NCBI RefSeq assembly: GCF_001368815.1
Contig: NZ_CTEI01000002.1
Span: forward strand, 671,560-735,559
Source: Paraliobacillus sp. PM-2
Lineage (GTDB): Bacteria > Bacillota > Bacilli > Bacillales > Amphibacillaceae
DNA length: 64,000 bases
Direction of reading: 5' to 3'
Part shown: positions 54,182-63,880 of the stretch, one piece after another
Position numbering within the stretch: the first letter of the stretch is position 1
Layout: every line of letters starts with the position of its first letter
Made by a program: the position numbers and the translations under genes
Notes under the pieces: model-generated
Seen by the model: only the letters and a program-made list of their open reading frames with translations
The model's database searches: none
Told to the model about the DNA's origin: nothing

Positions 54182-54868
54182 TTAGTTTAAAAGCAAATAA
54201 TTCTTATCTAGGTATTTATCTGTTCTTTTCTCCATCTCTACTGCAACGTTCACCCAATAATCAGAAGTGATTCCTTTGTCAACATACTCATCAAAAAATA
54301 TATCAGAATTCATTATACCCTCATCTGAAACACACTTAACATTATTGGAGATAACTTGACTCCATGTATTATTCAATCCTTTAATTATACGTATTTTTTT
54401 TAACTCTTTGTCTTTGATTGGATAAGGTTTTGATTTTGAAAGGTGAATTGGGAATTGTGTTGTTTTATTTGATACATCTATCCCTTGTCTTTCGGCAATA
54501 TCCCATATAAGCCTTTTGAAGTAATACGCAATATCGCTCGCTTTATTTGCTGGAATATTATCTAATTCTTGACCAGACCGTTTAAATTGTAAGACTAAAT
54601 TTTTATGTTCTTGTGCAATGTTTACAATTGAATGATTATTGTGAAAAAGAGTTTCCACTTGTTCTAGAGATAGTGACCTTGAGCTTGAAATTTCATCATA
54701 GATGGTTTCGTTGACTCGAACAGCACCTGTAAGTCGCCCAATATCATTCGCCACCTGCCTAGATAAAAAGTTTTCATACCTTTCATTTTCTAAATATTGT
54801 CTCACTCCAAAAATACTAATAATAATTATTATAATTGCTACCAAAGCATAAATAATTCTCGGTTTCAT
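54182..54868 (-). CDS. Hypothetical membrane-anchored protein
   Basis: Not recognised. It has 228 residues. Residues 5-22 form a single isoleucine-rich membrane helix. The outer part is mostly helical (SLSLEQVETLFHNNHSIVNIAQEHKNLVL) and ends KNYLLLN. One conserved-looking cysteine in NNVKCVSDEG. ATG at 54868 with AGGAGGTAA upstream, the best site in this part of the island. Confidence 0.65.
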   Translation of the reverse strand: MKPRIIYALVAIIIIIISIFGVRQYLENERYENFLSRQVANDIGRLTGAVRVNETIYDEISSSRSLSLEQVETLFHNNHSIVNIAQEHKNLVLQFKRSGQELDNIPANKASDIAYYFKRLIWDIAERQGIDVSNKTTQFPIHLSKSKPYPIKDKELKKIRIIKGLNNTWSQVISNNVKCVSDEGIMNSDIFFDEYVDKGITSDYWVNVAVEMEKRTDKYLDKNYLLLN

Positions 54869-55199
54869 TATTACCTCCTCTTTTAAATAGAAAGTGCATT
54901 TATCTCTCTTAATGCTCTGTCATATCATTTCAAGAACAATCATTCACATTTTCTACATTAATTCTAACATAAATATACAATTACTTTTTTGGTGATTTAG
55001 TACAATGAAAAGTTAATATATATTAGACGTTTACTTAATACAAATAGTTCCAAATGTTTTCTTATACATTACTGTGCATTGGTCTAAAAACATTCATAAA
55101 AGCCAAGTTATTAAAAAGGACTGCTAACGTTTCATGTTATTTCTTAATAAAAAATGGAACTTCCTGATTTATAGAAGTTCCATTTTTATGATATAACAG
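54869..55199. other. 331-bp AT-rich gap
   Basis: No gene seen. It holds a weak cassette-repeat member at about 55060-55100 (minus strand ATGCACAGTAATG end) and the terminator of the 55200-55694 gene. Confidence 0.5.
55151..55187 (-). terminator. Rho-independent terminator of the 55200-55694 gene
   Basis: On the minus strand AAAATGGAACTTC and GAAGTTCCATTTT form a stem followed by TTATT. Confidence 0.85.
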
Positions 55200-55694
55200 T
55201 TACGGACTAACCACCGAACCATCGGGTTTTCCAATAACAAATTTCTGCAAAGTATATGTAAATATTACATCACCATTTAGTTCAGTAACAGATACTTTAA
55301 TATTACCCTCGGTAATCAAATTATCTAATTTATCTTGGTTAACTTCTTCTTTTAATGGTAAATTAGTGCCAACGCAAAACGATTTTTCTTTTCTTGGAGA
55401 ATTTGAATCACCATCATTATTAAATAAATTCCGACTATCAAGAGATACATTAGACGTTTTATCTACAATGGTTTTCAAATCATCTGTTAGTTCAAATGTT
55501 ATCAGATATGGGTCAACAGATTGAGTTTTCTGTTGGTTTTCTAAGCATACCCTTGGTGCTAATAAGTTTTCACTCTCAACATAAGCTACACTGCTTTCAT
55601 CTTCATGAATAGTTAACCGTTCCTTATCAACTGTTTCATTGCTACACCCAAATAATAAAACTAAAGATAAAATACTTAAAACTCTTCTCAACAT
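55200..55694 (-). CDS. Hypothetical lipoprotein
   Basis: A 164-residue lipoprotein with lipobox LLFGC (Cys17). The mature region includes two cysteines (PRVCLENQQ and KSFCVGTN) that could form a disulfide, then VSVTELNGDVIFTYTLQKF. No family recognised. ATG at 55694 with AAGGGA upstream. It is the last island gene before yutM and has its own terminator. Confidence 0.68.
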   Translation of the reverse strand: MLRRVLSILSLVLLFGCSNETVDKERLTIHEDESSVAYVESENLLAPRVCLENQQKTQSVDPYLITFELTDDLKTIVDKTSNVSLDSRNLFNNDGDSNSPRKEKSFCVGTNLPLKEEVNQDKLDNLITEGNIKVSVTELNGDVIFTYTLQKFVIGKPDGSVVSP

Positions 55695-55737
55695 ATCCCT
55701 TCTTTCTGAAATTTAATTTATTTTAACAAAGTTAGAA

Positions 55738-55792
55738 AAAAACTACCTTCTCAATAGTGTAAATACAAGATTTAACTATCAAAAAGGTAGTC
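55738..55792 (-). terminator. Rho-independent terminator of yutM
   Basis: On the minus strand ACTACCTTTTTGATAGT pairs with ACTATTGAGAAGGTAGT (one internal mismatch region) and is followed by TTTTTTT. Confidence 0.75.
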
Positions 55793-55860
55793 CTTCATAA
55801 GCCATTTATAAATATTAAAAAGAGAAACGATTATACAGTCGCTATATCAAGGGGGGGTGT

Positions 55861-56220
55861 TTAGCAATCCCCAGGTGTTCCTTCTCGTTCTTTTGCTTTA
55901 AACGATGAGCCACAACCACACGATACAATGGCGTTTGGATTATCAATCGTAAATCCGCCACCCATCATGTTTTGTTTGAAATCAATCGTTGTGCCTTCGA
56001 TAATTGGAATGTCCTGTTTAAAGATAGTAACGGGAATGCCGTTAATTTCTTCTTTTGCATCTAGCTCTTCATTGACATCATAATCAAAACCTAGTGAATA
56101 AGACAAGCCACTACAACCGCCACCCTTTACACCAAAGCGCAAACGAACAGTTTCTCGATTTTCTTCTTTCATCATTTCTTCTATTTGAGCACGAGCATTA
56201 TCAGTAATTGTTAAAACCAT
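55861..56220 (-). CDS. yutM: A-type iron-sulfur cluster carrier (YutM/ErpA)
   Basis: A 119-residue HesB/IscA-family protein that delivers Fe-S clusters. The three cluster-binding cysteines are present: Cys36 in GGGCSGLS and Cys101/Cys103 in IVSCGCGSS. The start is the ATG at 56220, seven bases after AAGGAGG, rather than the earlier codon in the open frame. The C-terminus EREGTPGDC is longer than usual. The gene forms the right boundary of the island. A decayed copy of its 3' end marks the left boundary. Confidence 0.92.
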   Translation of the reverse strand: MVLTITDNARAQIEEMMKEENRETVRLRFGVKGGGCSGLSYSLGFDYDVNEELDAKEEINGIPVTIFKQDIPIIEGTTIDFKQNMMGGGFTIDNPNAIVSCGCGSSFKAKEREGTPGDC

Positions 56221-56234
56221 TTGGATACCTCCTT

Positions 56235-56345
56235 CGAATACCATTTCCATTTTTCAGTATACAAGGATTTGTTTTACGCTTCAACTTTACGGATTCTCAT
56301 GCGCTGATCGCTGTCGTTGTTGCTGTTTTGAACGCAAAAAAATAG
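56235..56345 (+). pseudogene. Remnant of a Hol_Tox-type (type I) toxin gene
   Basis: A plus-strand frame ends SHALIAVVVAVLNAKK-stop at 56345. The hydrophobic run followed by NAKK-stop resembles the C-terminus of short holin-like type I toxins, but only half the membrane helix remains and no start codon precedes it. The following DNA has the arrangement of such loci. Family assignment is from memory. Confidence 0.45.
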
Positions 56346-56477
56346 CCCCCTATTCTGCGTAAATGGGTAAGGGCTATTTTCTGGTCAATCACTAGATAAC
56401 GCCAATCCCCTATTCAAAGAATGGGTATCTAGGGACCGTAGTTAGCGCTACGGTCTTTTTTACTATACGTTTTCTTA
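56336..56477 (-). ncRNA. Putative type I antitoxin RNA
   Basis: A minus-strand extended -10 TGGTATAAT (hexamer 56484-56489) precedes about 140 bases with two hairpins. GACCGTAGCGCTAACTACGGTC lies at its 5' end and AATAGCCC...GGGCTATT followed by TTTTTTT (56336-56378) is the terminator. It overlaps the 3' end of the decayed plus-strand toxin gene, as antisense antitoxins do. Confidence 0.6.
56434..56461 (+). terminator. Plus-strand terminator of the toxin locus
   Basis: GACCGTAG-TTAGCG-CTACGGTC followed by TTTTTT on the plus strand. No plus-strand gene other than the toxin remnant precedes it, since yutM and dapF are both on the minus strand. Confidence 0.8.
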
Positions 56478-56548
56478 TTACTTATTATACCACATTTTCA
56501 CAAAAAAAAACTGGTTATTTGGCGCATACAATTGTCATGCACGTTTGT

Positions 56549-57409
56549 CTATAAGCAAGTAGAGTAAAATGTACCTTCAATTGTCTTTTCTGCTGGTCCT
56601 CTCATCCAAACCTTATTATCTGCTGACCAACAGATAAACAAATCACCACCACTTAAATGGACAGTGACCTCTTGTCCTTTTGCTGCGAAGTTGTTTTTAA
56701 TTGCTGCAACGGTTGCGGCACAAGCGCCTGTTCCACATGCCTGGGTCACGCCCGATCCTCTTTCCCACACACGGAAATGCATTTCGGTTGGGCTGATTAT
56801 TTCAACAAATTCAACATTTACACCTTCTGGAAAACGATGATCTCCTGTAATAACCGGTCCTAATTCATATAATGGTGCTTTTTCAATAGCATCAACAAAA
56901 AATACTGCATGTGGGTTCCCCATCGAAACTGCTGTTAATTGCATCGGATGATGACTTACATCGAAAGCCTCAGCAACCACTTCATGATCATCCGTCCCAT
57001 CCATTGGTATTGCTTGGCGATTAAATTTTGGTGCCCCCATATCAACCGTTACTTCGTTGACAGACTCTTTCGTACCATGCACTTCAGCTGTCACATTGCC
57101 TGCCTTGGTTTCAATTGTAAACCTTTTGGATTGTACTAAATCATTTTCATAAGCATATTTGGCAACACAACGGATCCCATTCCCACATGTTTTTCCTTCT
57201 GATCCATCTTTATTAAAAACACGCATGCCTACAGATGCAACCTCACTTGGTTGAATTAAAATTAATCCATCTGAACCAATTCCTGTATTAGGATTTGCCA
57301 CCTCTACTGCTAATGGGGATAACTTTTCTTCCTCGATCGTTAATTCAAACAAATTAAGATAAATATAACTATTGCCTAAACCGTGCATTTTAGTAAAAGG
57401 TATGTTCAT
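56549..57409 (-). CDS. dapF: Diaminopimelate epimerase
   Basis: A cofactor-independent racemase of 286 residues converting LL- to meso-diaminopimelate for lysine and peptidoglycan. The two catalytic cysteines are in [14 protein letters not shown] near residue 77 and [12 protein letters not shown] near residue 224. ATG at 57409 with GGAGG upstream. Same position next to yutM as in B. subtilis (yutL). Confidence 0.95.
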   Translation of the reverse strand: MNIPFTKMHGLGNSYIYLNLFELTIEEEKLSPLAVEVANPNTGIGSDGLILIQPSEVASVGMRVFNKDGSEGKTCGNGIRCVAKYAYENDLVQSKRFTIETKAGNVTAEVHGTKESVNEVTVDMGAPKFNRQAIPMDGTDDHEVVAEAFDVSHHPMQLTAVSMGNPHAVFFVDAIEKAPLYELGPVITGDHRFPEGVNVEFVEIISPTEMHFRVWERGSGVTQACGTGACAATVAAIKNNFAAKGQEVTVHLSGGDLFICWSADNKVWMRGPAEKTIEGTFYSTCL

Positions 57410-57470
57410 AATAGCCTCCGAATTAAGTATTTTTATTGAATTTAGTATTACATACTAACAGAGCGTATTA

Positions 57471-57788
57471 CTATGTTATTTGATCAAATCGTTCTTGAAT
57501 AGCTTGGTATACTTTTTGGATTCGAATAACTCCTTCATCTACTAACGTTCCATTCACTACGACTGCTGGATAAAATAATTCATCACGCTTGATTTGTTCG
57601 ATCCAATGCTCATGTTCCTCCCCATTATTTTCACTAAAAATATCAATATACGTAAATACAATGTGATTCGTATCATAAAACTTCCTACCTATAGCAGCTT
57701 GCAACCACTCAAACGTTTCCTTCGAACTAGGTGCTTGCACACAACTTGCACATAATTGCTCCGCACCATAAACGGTTAACTGGATCAA
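57471..57788 (-). CDS. yuzD: YuzD family protein (DUF1462)
   Basis: A 105-residue protein of the YuzD family, predicted thioredoxin-like fold. The cysteine pair CASC is at residues 13-16 (AEQLCASCVQAPSS) and the PAVVVNGTLVDEGVI segment near residue 76 corresponds to the cis-proline region. The start is a TTG at 57788 with GGGGGTG upstream. It lies beside nfuA, suggesting a role in Fe-S or thiol chemistry, but this is unproved. Confidence 0.85.
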   Translation of the reverse strand: MIQLTVYGAEQLCASCVQAPSSKETFEWLQAAIGRKFYDTNHIVFTYIDIFSENNGEEHEHWIEQIKRDELFYPAVVVNGTLVDEGVIRIQKVYQAIQERFDQIT

Positions 57789-57955
57789 TCCTATCCACCC
57801 CCTACTTAGATCAACCAGCTGTTAATCTAATTAATTCTATTTTACAAAATTTTTTGATAAAGTTAAAATAATTCTTGAAAATGACGTGATCTTACGCATA
57901 GATTTTTTTTTAAAAAATGATATACTAATAAGAGAAGATAGAAAGGGGAAGATGG

Positions 57956-58180
57956 ATGATGCAAGAGCAAGTGCAAGAGGTATTAAATAAATTACGTCCA
58001 TTCTTACTACGTGACGGTGGCGATGTTGAACTAGTCGATGTTGATGATGGCATTGTACGTCTTCGTTTAATGGGAGCGTGTGGAAACTGCCCAAGTTCAA
58101 CTATTACACTTAAAGCAGGAATTGAACGTGCACTCATGGCTGAAGTTCCAGGCGTTACTGAAATTGAACAAGTATTCTAA
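57956..58180 (+). CDS. yutI: NifU-like Fe-S scaffold (YutI/NfuA type)
   Basis: A 74-residue protein consisting only of the NifU C-terminal domain. The cluster-binding CxxC is at Cys42 and Cys45 in GACGNCPSS, and [10 protein letters not shown] is at residues 18-27. It carries or stores a [4Fe-4S] cluster for apoproteins. Two ATG codons (57956, 57959) follow AAGGGGAAG. Monocistronic and divergent from yuzD. Confidence 0.93.
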   Translation: MMQEQVQEVLNKLRPFLLRDGGDVELVDVDDGIVRLRLMGACGNCPSSTITLKAGIERALMAEVPGVTEIEQVF

Positions 58181-58199
58181 ATGATATAAATGTATATCT

Positions 58200-58234
58200 A
58201 AAAGCGACACTTTCGTTTAAGTGTCGCTTTTTTA
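58200..58234. terminator. Bidirectional terminator between yutI and thrB
   Basis: AAAAGCGACAC and GTGTCGCTTTTT form a stem with A- and T-runs between two convergent genes. Confidence 0.9.
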
Positions 58235-58250
58235 TGTTAAATCAATTCTT

Positions 58251-59138
58251 TTATATTTCGTTTACTGTTACGCCGTTATTTTCCACCTGCAATGGGAGCC
58301 ATTGAAAAGATGGATAAGCATTTTTCCATTGTTTTAGCTTTTGATTCATGACCGCTTCGTTTGTTAATGCAATCATGGTTGGACCAGCTCCGCTTAAAAA
58401 TGTTCCATAAACATCTTCATTTAATAGCTCCATTAACGCATCATAATGTGGAATTAACGCTTTTCTGTATGGCTGATGAAAATGATCTTTTTCCATCATA
58501 GTACCTAACAACTCCCAATCCCCTTGACAAATCGCAGCTACACTAACATTCGCCACACTGCTAGCTTGGACACTTTCTTTATAAGAAAATGTAGCTGGCA
58601 AAACAGAACGTGCCTGTGTTGTTTTTAATTCAAAAGAAGGAATAATCGCTAAAAAAATCAGATCGTGAATCGGAACATGGATCCAATTTAATTGATTATC
58701 ATAATGTCCAATAACACATCCACCTAATAATGAAGGAGCGACATTATCAGGATGCCCTTCAATTGCTGTTGCAATCTCTAACTTCTGATCCAAAGACAGA
58801 GATAGATCCAGCAATACATTTGCTAACTCAATGCCTGCAACAATGGCGGTAGCACTACTTCCTAATCCTCTTGCTAAAGGAATATTGCTTGTCATTTTCA
58901 CCCGACACGCAGGAACTTCATTGAAATCAAATTTATTAGCCACTTGAAGAGCAATTTCATACATTAAATTGTTTTTATCCAAGGGAAGACCATCCATGCC
59001 TTCAGATAAAGGAACGAATTCCCATTCCTCTGATAACTCAACTTCTAAAGTTAAATATAAATTTAACGCTACACCAATTGAATCAAAGCCAGCCCCCAAA
59101 TTTGCAGTGGTTGCTGGCACATGGATCACCCAACTCAT
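58251..59138 (-). CDS. thrB: Homoserine kinase
   Basis: A GHMP kinase of 295 residues phosphorylating homoserine. The ATP-binding motif [16 protein letters not shown] is near residue 87, the N-terminus has [19 protein letters not shown], and the third GHMP motif is [14 protein letters not shown] near residue 243. Its ATG overlaps the thrC stop by four bases (ATGA). Last gene of hom-thrC-thrB. Confidence 0.95.
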   Translation of the reverse strand: MSWVIHVPATTANLGAGFDSIGVALNLYLTLEVELSEEWEFVPLSEGMDGLPLDKNNLMYEIALQVANKFDFNEVPACRVKMTSNIPLARGLGSSATAIVAGIELANVLLDLSLSLDQKLEIATAIEGHPDNVAPSLLGGCVIGHYDNQLNWIHVPIHDLIFLAIIPSFELKTTQARSVLPATFSYKESVQASSVANVSVAAICQGDWELLGTMMEKDHFHQPYRKALIPHYDALMELLNEDVYGTFLSGAGPTMIALTNEAVMNQKLKQWKNAYPSFQWLPLQVENNGVTVNEI

Positions 59139-60196
59139 ACAGATACACTACCTAATATTTCTTTCATTACGGTATCTTCTTCATTCGGCAGCACCCGTGG
59201 TTTAATTTCACTATAATCAATTGCGGTATTTGGATCTTTCAATCCATTTCCTGTAAGCACACAAACTACTTTTGATCCTTTTTTCACTTTTCCTTGTTCT
59301 AGTGCTTTAAATAGCCCTGCTACAGATGCATTAGATGCTGGCTCAGCAAATATCCCTTCATTTGCGGCCATCCATTGATAGGCTTCAATCATCTTTTCAT
59401 CTGTTATTTCATCAATCGTTCCTCCAGATTCATCACGTGCAGCAACTGCTTGTTTCCAGCTAGCTGGATTACCAATACGAATTGCCGTACCAACTGTTTC
59501 AGGATTTTCAAACACACGATTATGTACAATCGCGGCTGCACCACTCGCTTCATACCCCATCATTTTCGGTAAGCCGGTATGTTTTTGTTCATGGTACTCT
59601 TTAAATCCTTTCCAATAAGCAGTGATATTCCCTGCATTTCCAACTGGAATAAATAAATAATCTGGTGCACTACCTAATACATCACATACTTCAAAGGCAG
59701 CTGTTTTCTGTCCTTCAATTCGATGTGGATTGACAGAGTTAACTAAAGTAATTCCATCTTGTTCCCCTAGTTTACGGACAATACGTAACGCATCATCAAA
59801 ATTACCTTGAATCGAATAAATTTCAGCACCATACATAACCGCTTGTGCAAGTTTCCCCTGTGCAATTTTACCTTCTGGAATAACAATGATACAACGTAAG
59901 CCTGCACGAGCAGCAAAGGCTGCTGCTGATGCAGATGTATTCCCTGTTGATGCACAGATAACTGCTTCTGCGCCATCTTCAATTGCTTTTGCCATTGCCA
60001 TTACCATGCCACGGTCTTTAAATGAGCCAGTAGGATTAATTCCTTCTACTTTAGCATATGCTTCTACATCATATTTTTTCGATAGATTTTCCAACTTGAT
60101 TAATGGTGTATTACCCTCATGTAATGTAATGAATGGTGTCTCTTCTCCTACAGGTAAATAGGTTTGATAATGTTTTAATAATCCTTCCCAAGCCAT
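59135..60196 (-). CDS. thrC: Threonine synthase
   Basis: A PLP enzyme of 353 residues making threonine from O-phosphohomoserine. The PLP lysine is in [14 protein letters not shown] near residue 60, with [19 protein letters not shown] following. [14 protein letters not shown] sequence ([16 protein letters not shown]) and a C-terminal [12 protein letters not shown] are typical. ATG at 60196 behind GGGGAGGAA, three bases after the hom stop. Confidence 0.95.
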   Translation of the reverse strand: MAWEGLLKHYQTYLPVGEETPFITLHEGNTPLIKLENLSKKYDVEAYAKVEGINPTGSFKDRGMVMAMAKAIEDGAEAVICASTGNTSASAAAFAARAGLRCIIVIPEGKIAQGKLAQAVMYGAEIYSIQGNFDDALRIVRKLGEQDGITLVNSVNPHRIEGQKTAAFEVCDVLGSAPDYLFIPVGNAGNITAYWKGFKEYHEQKHTGLPKMMGYEASGAAAIVHNRVFENPETVGTAIRIGNPASWKQAVAARDESGGTIDEITDEKMIEAYQWMAANEGIFAEPASNASVAGLFKALEQGKVKKGSKVVCVLTGNGLKDPNTAIDYSEIKPRVLPNEEDTVMKEILGSVSV

Positions 60197-60199
60197 TTC

Positions 60200-61492
60200 T
60201 TATTCCTCCCCGTCTACTCGATAATGGCTAATTAAACGTTTAACAACATCTAATCCTTCCAATTTTGCCATACTCTTTAATAATTGCTCTCTACTAATCT
60301 TGTGCGTAACCATTACTATTTCAGCAGTTTTTTCTTGATCACCCGGTAATTGTAGAATTTTTGCGAAACTAACCTCATGATCAGAGAAGACATTCGTGAT
60401 CTCTTGAAAAGCACCAGCCTGGTCGTCAACATCTAAGCGGATAAAATGACGTGAAAATTTTTCTTTATCTTCTTTTAATTGACGTTCAAACTGTGGATCT
60501 ACATGTTCATTACCACTACTTCCCAATCTGATGTTCTTAACAACTTCCATTAAATCTGAAACAACAGCAGTTGCTGTCGGTAAGCTTCCAGCACCTGGTC
60601 CATAGAACATGGTTTCTCCAACAGCTTCCCCATATACATATACCGCATTATATTCATTCTTTACTAGTGCTAATGGGTGATCTTTAGGTAATAAAGTCGG
60701 CTCTACTGTTACTTCTGCCTTCCCCTTATGCATCGAAGCAATACCAATTAATTTAATGGTATAACCAAGACTTTCAGCAAAATTGATATCTTCTTGTGTA
60801 ATATTTCGTATTCCTGAAACATCAACATCCTCTAGATGTAGTTCCATTTTAAAGGCCAAATTAGCAAGCAATGTCATCTTTCTTGCCGCATCTAATCCAT
60901 CCACATCCGCAGAAGGATCTGCTTCAGCAAAACCTAGGTCTTGTGCTTCTTTTAATACCTCTTCATAAGCAAGCCCTTCATCAGCCATTTTTGTCATCAT
61001 ATAGTTTGTTGTGCCATTGACAATACCCATTATTTTTTGAATATGATCAGATGCCAATCCATCTGATAAAGAACGCAAAATAGGAATTCCACCTGCTACA
61101 CTAGCATCATAAAGAATATCACAATGATTTTTCTTTGCTAATCGTAACAATTTTTGACCATGTACAGCCATAAGATCTTTATTTGCTGTTACAATGTGTT
61201 TTTTATTCTCTAATGCTCGCTCTAATAACTTATTTGTGTCTTCAATGCCACCCATCACTTCAATAATAACATCAATATCTTTATGATCCACTAGTTCCGC
61301 TGGGTCACTAGTTAACCAATCTCGGTTAATTACAACATCTCGCTTTTTCTCAATATTGTTTACCAGTACTTTAGCAATCTCTATTTCACAGCCTAGTTTA
61401 TGTTTAATATGTTCTTTATGATCTTGTAGAATCTTGACTACACCAGTTCCTACTGTCCCGAGACCACATAAACCAACATGAATTTTTTCCAC
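60200..61492 (-). CDS. hom: Homoserine dehydrogenase
   Basis: A 430-residue enzyme reducing aspartate semialdehyde to homoserine. The NAD(P) motif GLCGLGTVGTGVVKIL is at the N-terminus, the catalytic region GIVNGTTNYMMTKM near residue 170, and an ACT domain (about residues 350-425) should mediate threonine feedback. The start is a GTG at 61492 with GGGAGGC upstream. First gene of the threonine operon; no T-box or other leader is evident in the short upstream gap. Confidence 0.95.
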   Translation of the reverse strand: MEKIHVGLCGLGTVGTGVVKILQDHKEHIKHKLGCEIEIAKVLVNNIEKKRDVVINRDWLTSDPAELVDHKDIDVIIEVMGGIEDTNKLLERALENKKHIVTANKDLMAVHGQKLLRLAKKNHCDILYDASVAGGIPILRSLSDGLASDHIQKIMGIVNGTTNYMMTKMADEGLAYEEVLKEAQDLGFAEADPSADVDGLDAARKMTLLANLAFKMELHLEDVDVSGIRNITQEDINFAESLGYTIKLIGIASMHKGKAEVTVEPTLLPKDHPLALVKNEYNAVYVYGEAVGETMFYGPGAGSLPTATAVVSDLMEVVKNIRLGSSGNEHVDPQFERQLKEDKEKFSRHFIRLDVDDQAGAFQEITNVFSDHEVSFAKILQLPGDQEKTAEIVMVTHKISREQLLKSMAKLEGLDVVKRLISHYRVDGEE

Positions 61493-61609
61493 AAAGAACG
61501 CCTCCCCCTGTTTTCTTTAAAATACATTTGTTTATCTACAGTGGACATTATACCTTTCCCCTTCTACTTATTCAAGGAGCAATTACCTAAAATTTCTGAA
61601 AAAATGAAA

Positions 61610-62572
61610 TTACCAATCCAATTGATATATTTGATTCCTAAATGGATCTATTTTATTATCTTGAAAAAATGATTTCAAATGTCCTTCATACTTTATTTGA
61701 TCATCTAACAATTGCCGGTAGGATAGATACGTTTCTTCACTATTCGTTTCTCCAACGGTTTGATCAATAAAGTCAAATAGATGGATAGGGAGGATAAGAC
61801 GCGCATATAGTAATCGCCAGCTGAATATTGATAAAGGGGATACATCCTCATATTTCTTTAAAAAATGAACTGCTTCTTTATTGCCGTCAGTTTTTAAAAA
61901 ATATGGTCGTATACTTTCTGCTATATCTCTGACTGGATGATCATATATGAATTCATTAGAAAATATAAAAGGTTGATCCAATTGATTTGTATAACGTTGA
62001 AAGGTAATACACCCTTGGTCAGATCCTGCAAATCTTGTTTCATTATTTGACTCTTGTAAATATTGAATGGCATTTTCGGTTAAACCTATTATATATGGAA
62101 AGGTATCAATAAGTAATCGCTGATAACGTGTGACAGGCCGAACTTCTAATTGGTTTCGATAATACGCTTCATATAGTGCAATTTTTTTCTCCCATAGTGT
62201 TTGCCACTCACCATAAGCTGAAATATATCTTGGCATATAAGCATAAGATTTACCTATAGAATGGAATGTAGCCAATCTAGTGGGAACATCTTTTGATTCA
62301 TAAGGATATTTCATGGCTTGTAATACGATATAGTTTTGACCATTTTCCTCCGTAATAAATTGCCCATTTATATTTTTTATTGGTTTTGCAATACGTAGAT
62401 ATTCCTGCTCTATTAAATGGTTAGCAAACCAACCTTGTTCGATATGAACCTGCTCTAATTCATTTGTTGGAATAATAAAATAGTAAGAACCATCAACATA
62501 ATAGGCCTCACGATCACCTACTTTTACTAAATCGCCATTAAAATATTCCACATATTGATATATAATATCCAT
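61610..62572 (-). CDS. yutH: Spore coat-like kinase-fold protein (YutH)
   Basis: A 320-residue protein related to YutH of the CotS/CotI group of spore coat proteins with a degenerate aminoglycoside-phosphotransferase fold. Recognisable parts are the TRLATFHSIGKSY helix near residue 103, FIYDHPVRDIAESIRPYF near residue 225 and SIFSWRLLYARLILPIHLFDFI near residue 265. The canonical catalytic HxDxxxxN is not seen (TFQRYTNQLDQPF in its place), which suggests a structural role. The ATG at 62572 follows AAAGGAG; the longer frame starts inside that site. Confidence 0.85.
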   Translation of the reverse strand: MDIIYQYVEYFNGDLVKVGDREAYYVDGSYYFIIPTNELEQVHIEQGWFANHLIEQEYLRIAKPIKNINGQFITEENGQNYIVLQAMKYPYESKDVPTRLATFHSIGKSYAYMPRYISAYGEWQTLWEKKIALYEAYYRNQLEVRPVTRYQRLLIDTFPYIIGLTENAIQYLQESNNETRFAGSDQGCITFQRYTNQLDQPFIFSNEFIYDHPVRDIAESIRPYFLKTDGNKEAVHFLKKYEDVSPLSIFSWRLLYARLILPIHLFDFIDQTVGETNSEETYLSYRQLLDDQIKYEGHLKSFFQDNKIDPFRNQIYQLDW

Positions 62573-62704
62573 TACACGCACTCCTTTCTGATGGTATACT
62601 TTACGTATTTACTCCCCAGAAAAGAACAATTTCTATTCGTTTGAATTACCTATAAGTGGGTATAGTAAGAATAAAAGCTTGTAAATGAAGGGTCGGATAA
62701 AATA

Positions 62705-63220
62705 ATGGGAAAACAAAGACCAAGAACAGAATTAGAACAAAAGGCAAGAGATTGGTTATATGAACGCGGTGTCTCAATTCAAGATATTGGAGAGCTTGTT
62801 TACTACTTACAAAATAAATATCATGACCACTTAACAATGGAAAATTGCATTTACAATGTGGAGAAGGTTTTAGGTAAACGTGAAGTACAAAATGCGATAT
62901 TGACTGGTATTCAATTAGATATTCTTGCAGAAAAAAAACAACTCGCTTCTCCATTACAAGAAACCATTGAAGTAGATGAAAGTTTATATGGTGTGGATGA
63001 AATTATTGCTTTTTCTATTGTAAATGTGTACGGTTCAATAGGTTTTACAAACTATGGATATATTGATAAACAAAAGCCAGGTATTTTAAAAAAGTTGAAT
63101 GATAAATCATCTGGGAAATGTCATACCTTTTTAGATGACATAATAGGGGCGATTGCTGCAGCTGCTTCTAGTCGTCTCGCACACAGTGTGGCAAAAGATG
63201 AAGATTTAGATGAAGAATAA
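62705..63220 (+). CDS. yutG: Phosphatidylglycerophosphatase A family protein (YutG)
   Basis: A 171-residue PgpA-like protein without the membrane helix of E. coli PgpA. The family segments SIQDIGELVYYLQNKYH near residue 24, YGVDEIIAFSIVNVYGSIGFTNYGY near residue 98 and HTFLDDIIGAIAAAASSRLAH near residue 140 are clear. The two aspartates in the last segment are the family metal site. ATG at 62705; the site before it (AAGGGTCGG) is only fair. Confidence 0.88.
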   Translation: MGKQRPRTELEQKARDWLYERGVSIQDIGELVYYLQNKYHDHLTMENCIYNVEKVLGKREVQNAILTGIQLDILAEKKQLASPLQETIEVDESLYGVDEIIAFSIVNVYGSIGFTNYGYIDKQKPGILKKLNDKSSGKCHTFLDDIIGAIAAAASSRLAHSVAKDEDLDEE

Positions 63221-63430
63221 ACTATACTATAGTCGGTTGGATAATGTTGTGTAATCGTAATGAATAGCATTAAATTTAATCAAATGATGATATTTAGAAA
63301 ACACTTATTCATGTTATTATAAATAAAGTAAAAGACTAAGTTGGCAGTTGATTAGGTGCGACACTAAATTGTTGAAATGGCTTTTTTATATTTAACAGCT
63401 TGTATTTTCATCATATGGAGAGTGAATACT

Positions 63431-63880
63431 TTGTTTAAAAAAATTCTATTCATTGGCGGTATCGTGGGTCTGCTGGTAGCATGTCAAAGCGATGGGAATT
63501 TCGCAATAGAAGACCCCTACTATCAAGAGTTGTTTGAAAAAGTAGATAAAAAAGTTCCTATTATAGTATGGAATAATCAGGAAGAAGTAGGTTATTCTGA
63601 AGAACAAGAGTTAAAAATAAAAGAGCTATCCAATAAAATACTTAAGACGATGGAGGTAGTAGAATCTGAGAAAGCTATAGAAGAAATAAATGTAAAGCAA
63701 AAAAATAAATTTATTAGTGTGACTTATATGGGATACTTTAAATTTTTTATATTTCCAAGTGAAAAAAATCCCAACAAAAAAATTTATTTAGAATCTCCAG
63801 ATGGATACGAAGTAATGGAGACGAAGAAAGGACCGGTCAAGGATTTAATAAGTTGGATGGAAAATAAAGATTCTAATCGA
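63431..63880 (+). pseudogene. Lipoprotein gene interrupted by a group II intron
   Basis: Encodes a lipoprotein signal with lipobox LLVAC and a mature part of about 130 residues (DPYYQELFEKVDKKVPIIVW..., then SVTYMGYFKFFIFPSEKN). The start is TTG at 63431 after GGAGAG; the ATG at 63377 lacks a site. After codon AGT... the frame runs into intron sequence at 63881, so the last residues (VGG) are not native. The original 3' end lies beyond the window. Family not recognised. Confidence 0.6.

Noticed and set aside
40560..55860. CRISPR array or known anti-phage system in the accessory island.
   Set aside because: The repeats are too degenerate and too widely spaced for CRISPR and alternate with genes, not spacers. 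No nuclease, helicase, restriction-modification or other known defence domain was found apart from the intron and IS proteins.
61493..61609. Possible T-box or threonine leader before hom.
   Set aside because: The gap to yutH is only 117 bases and shows neither a T-box sequence nor a threonine-rich leader with terminator.
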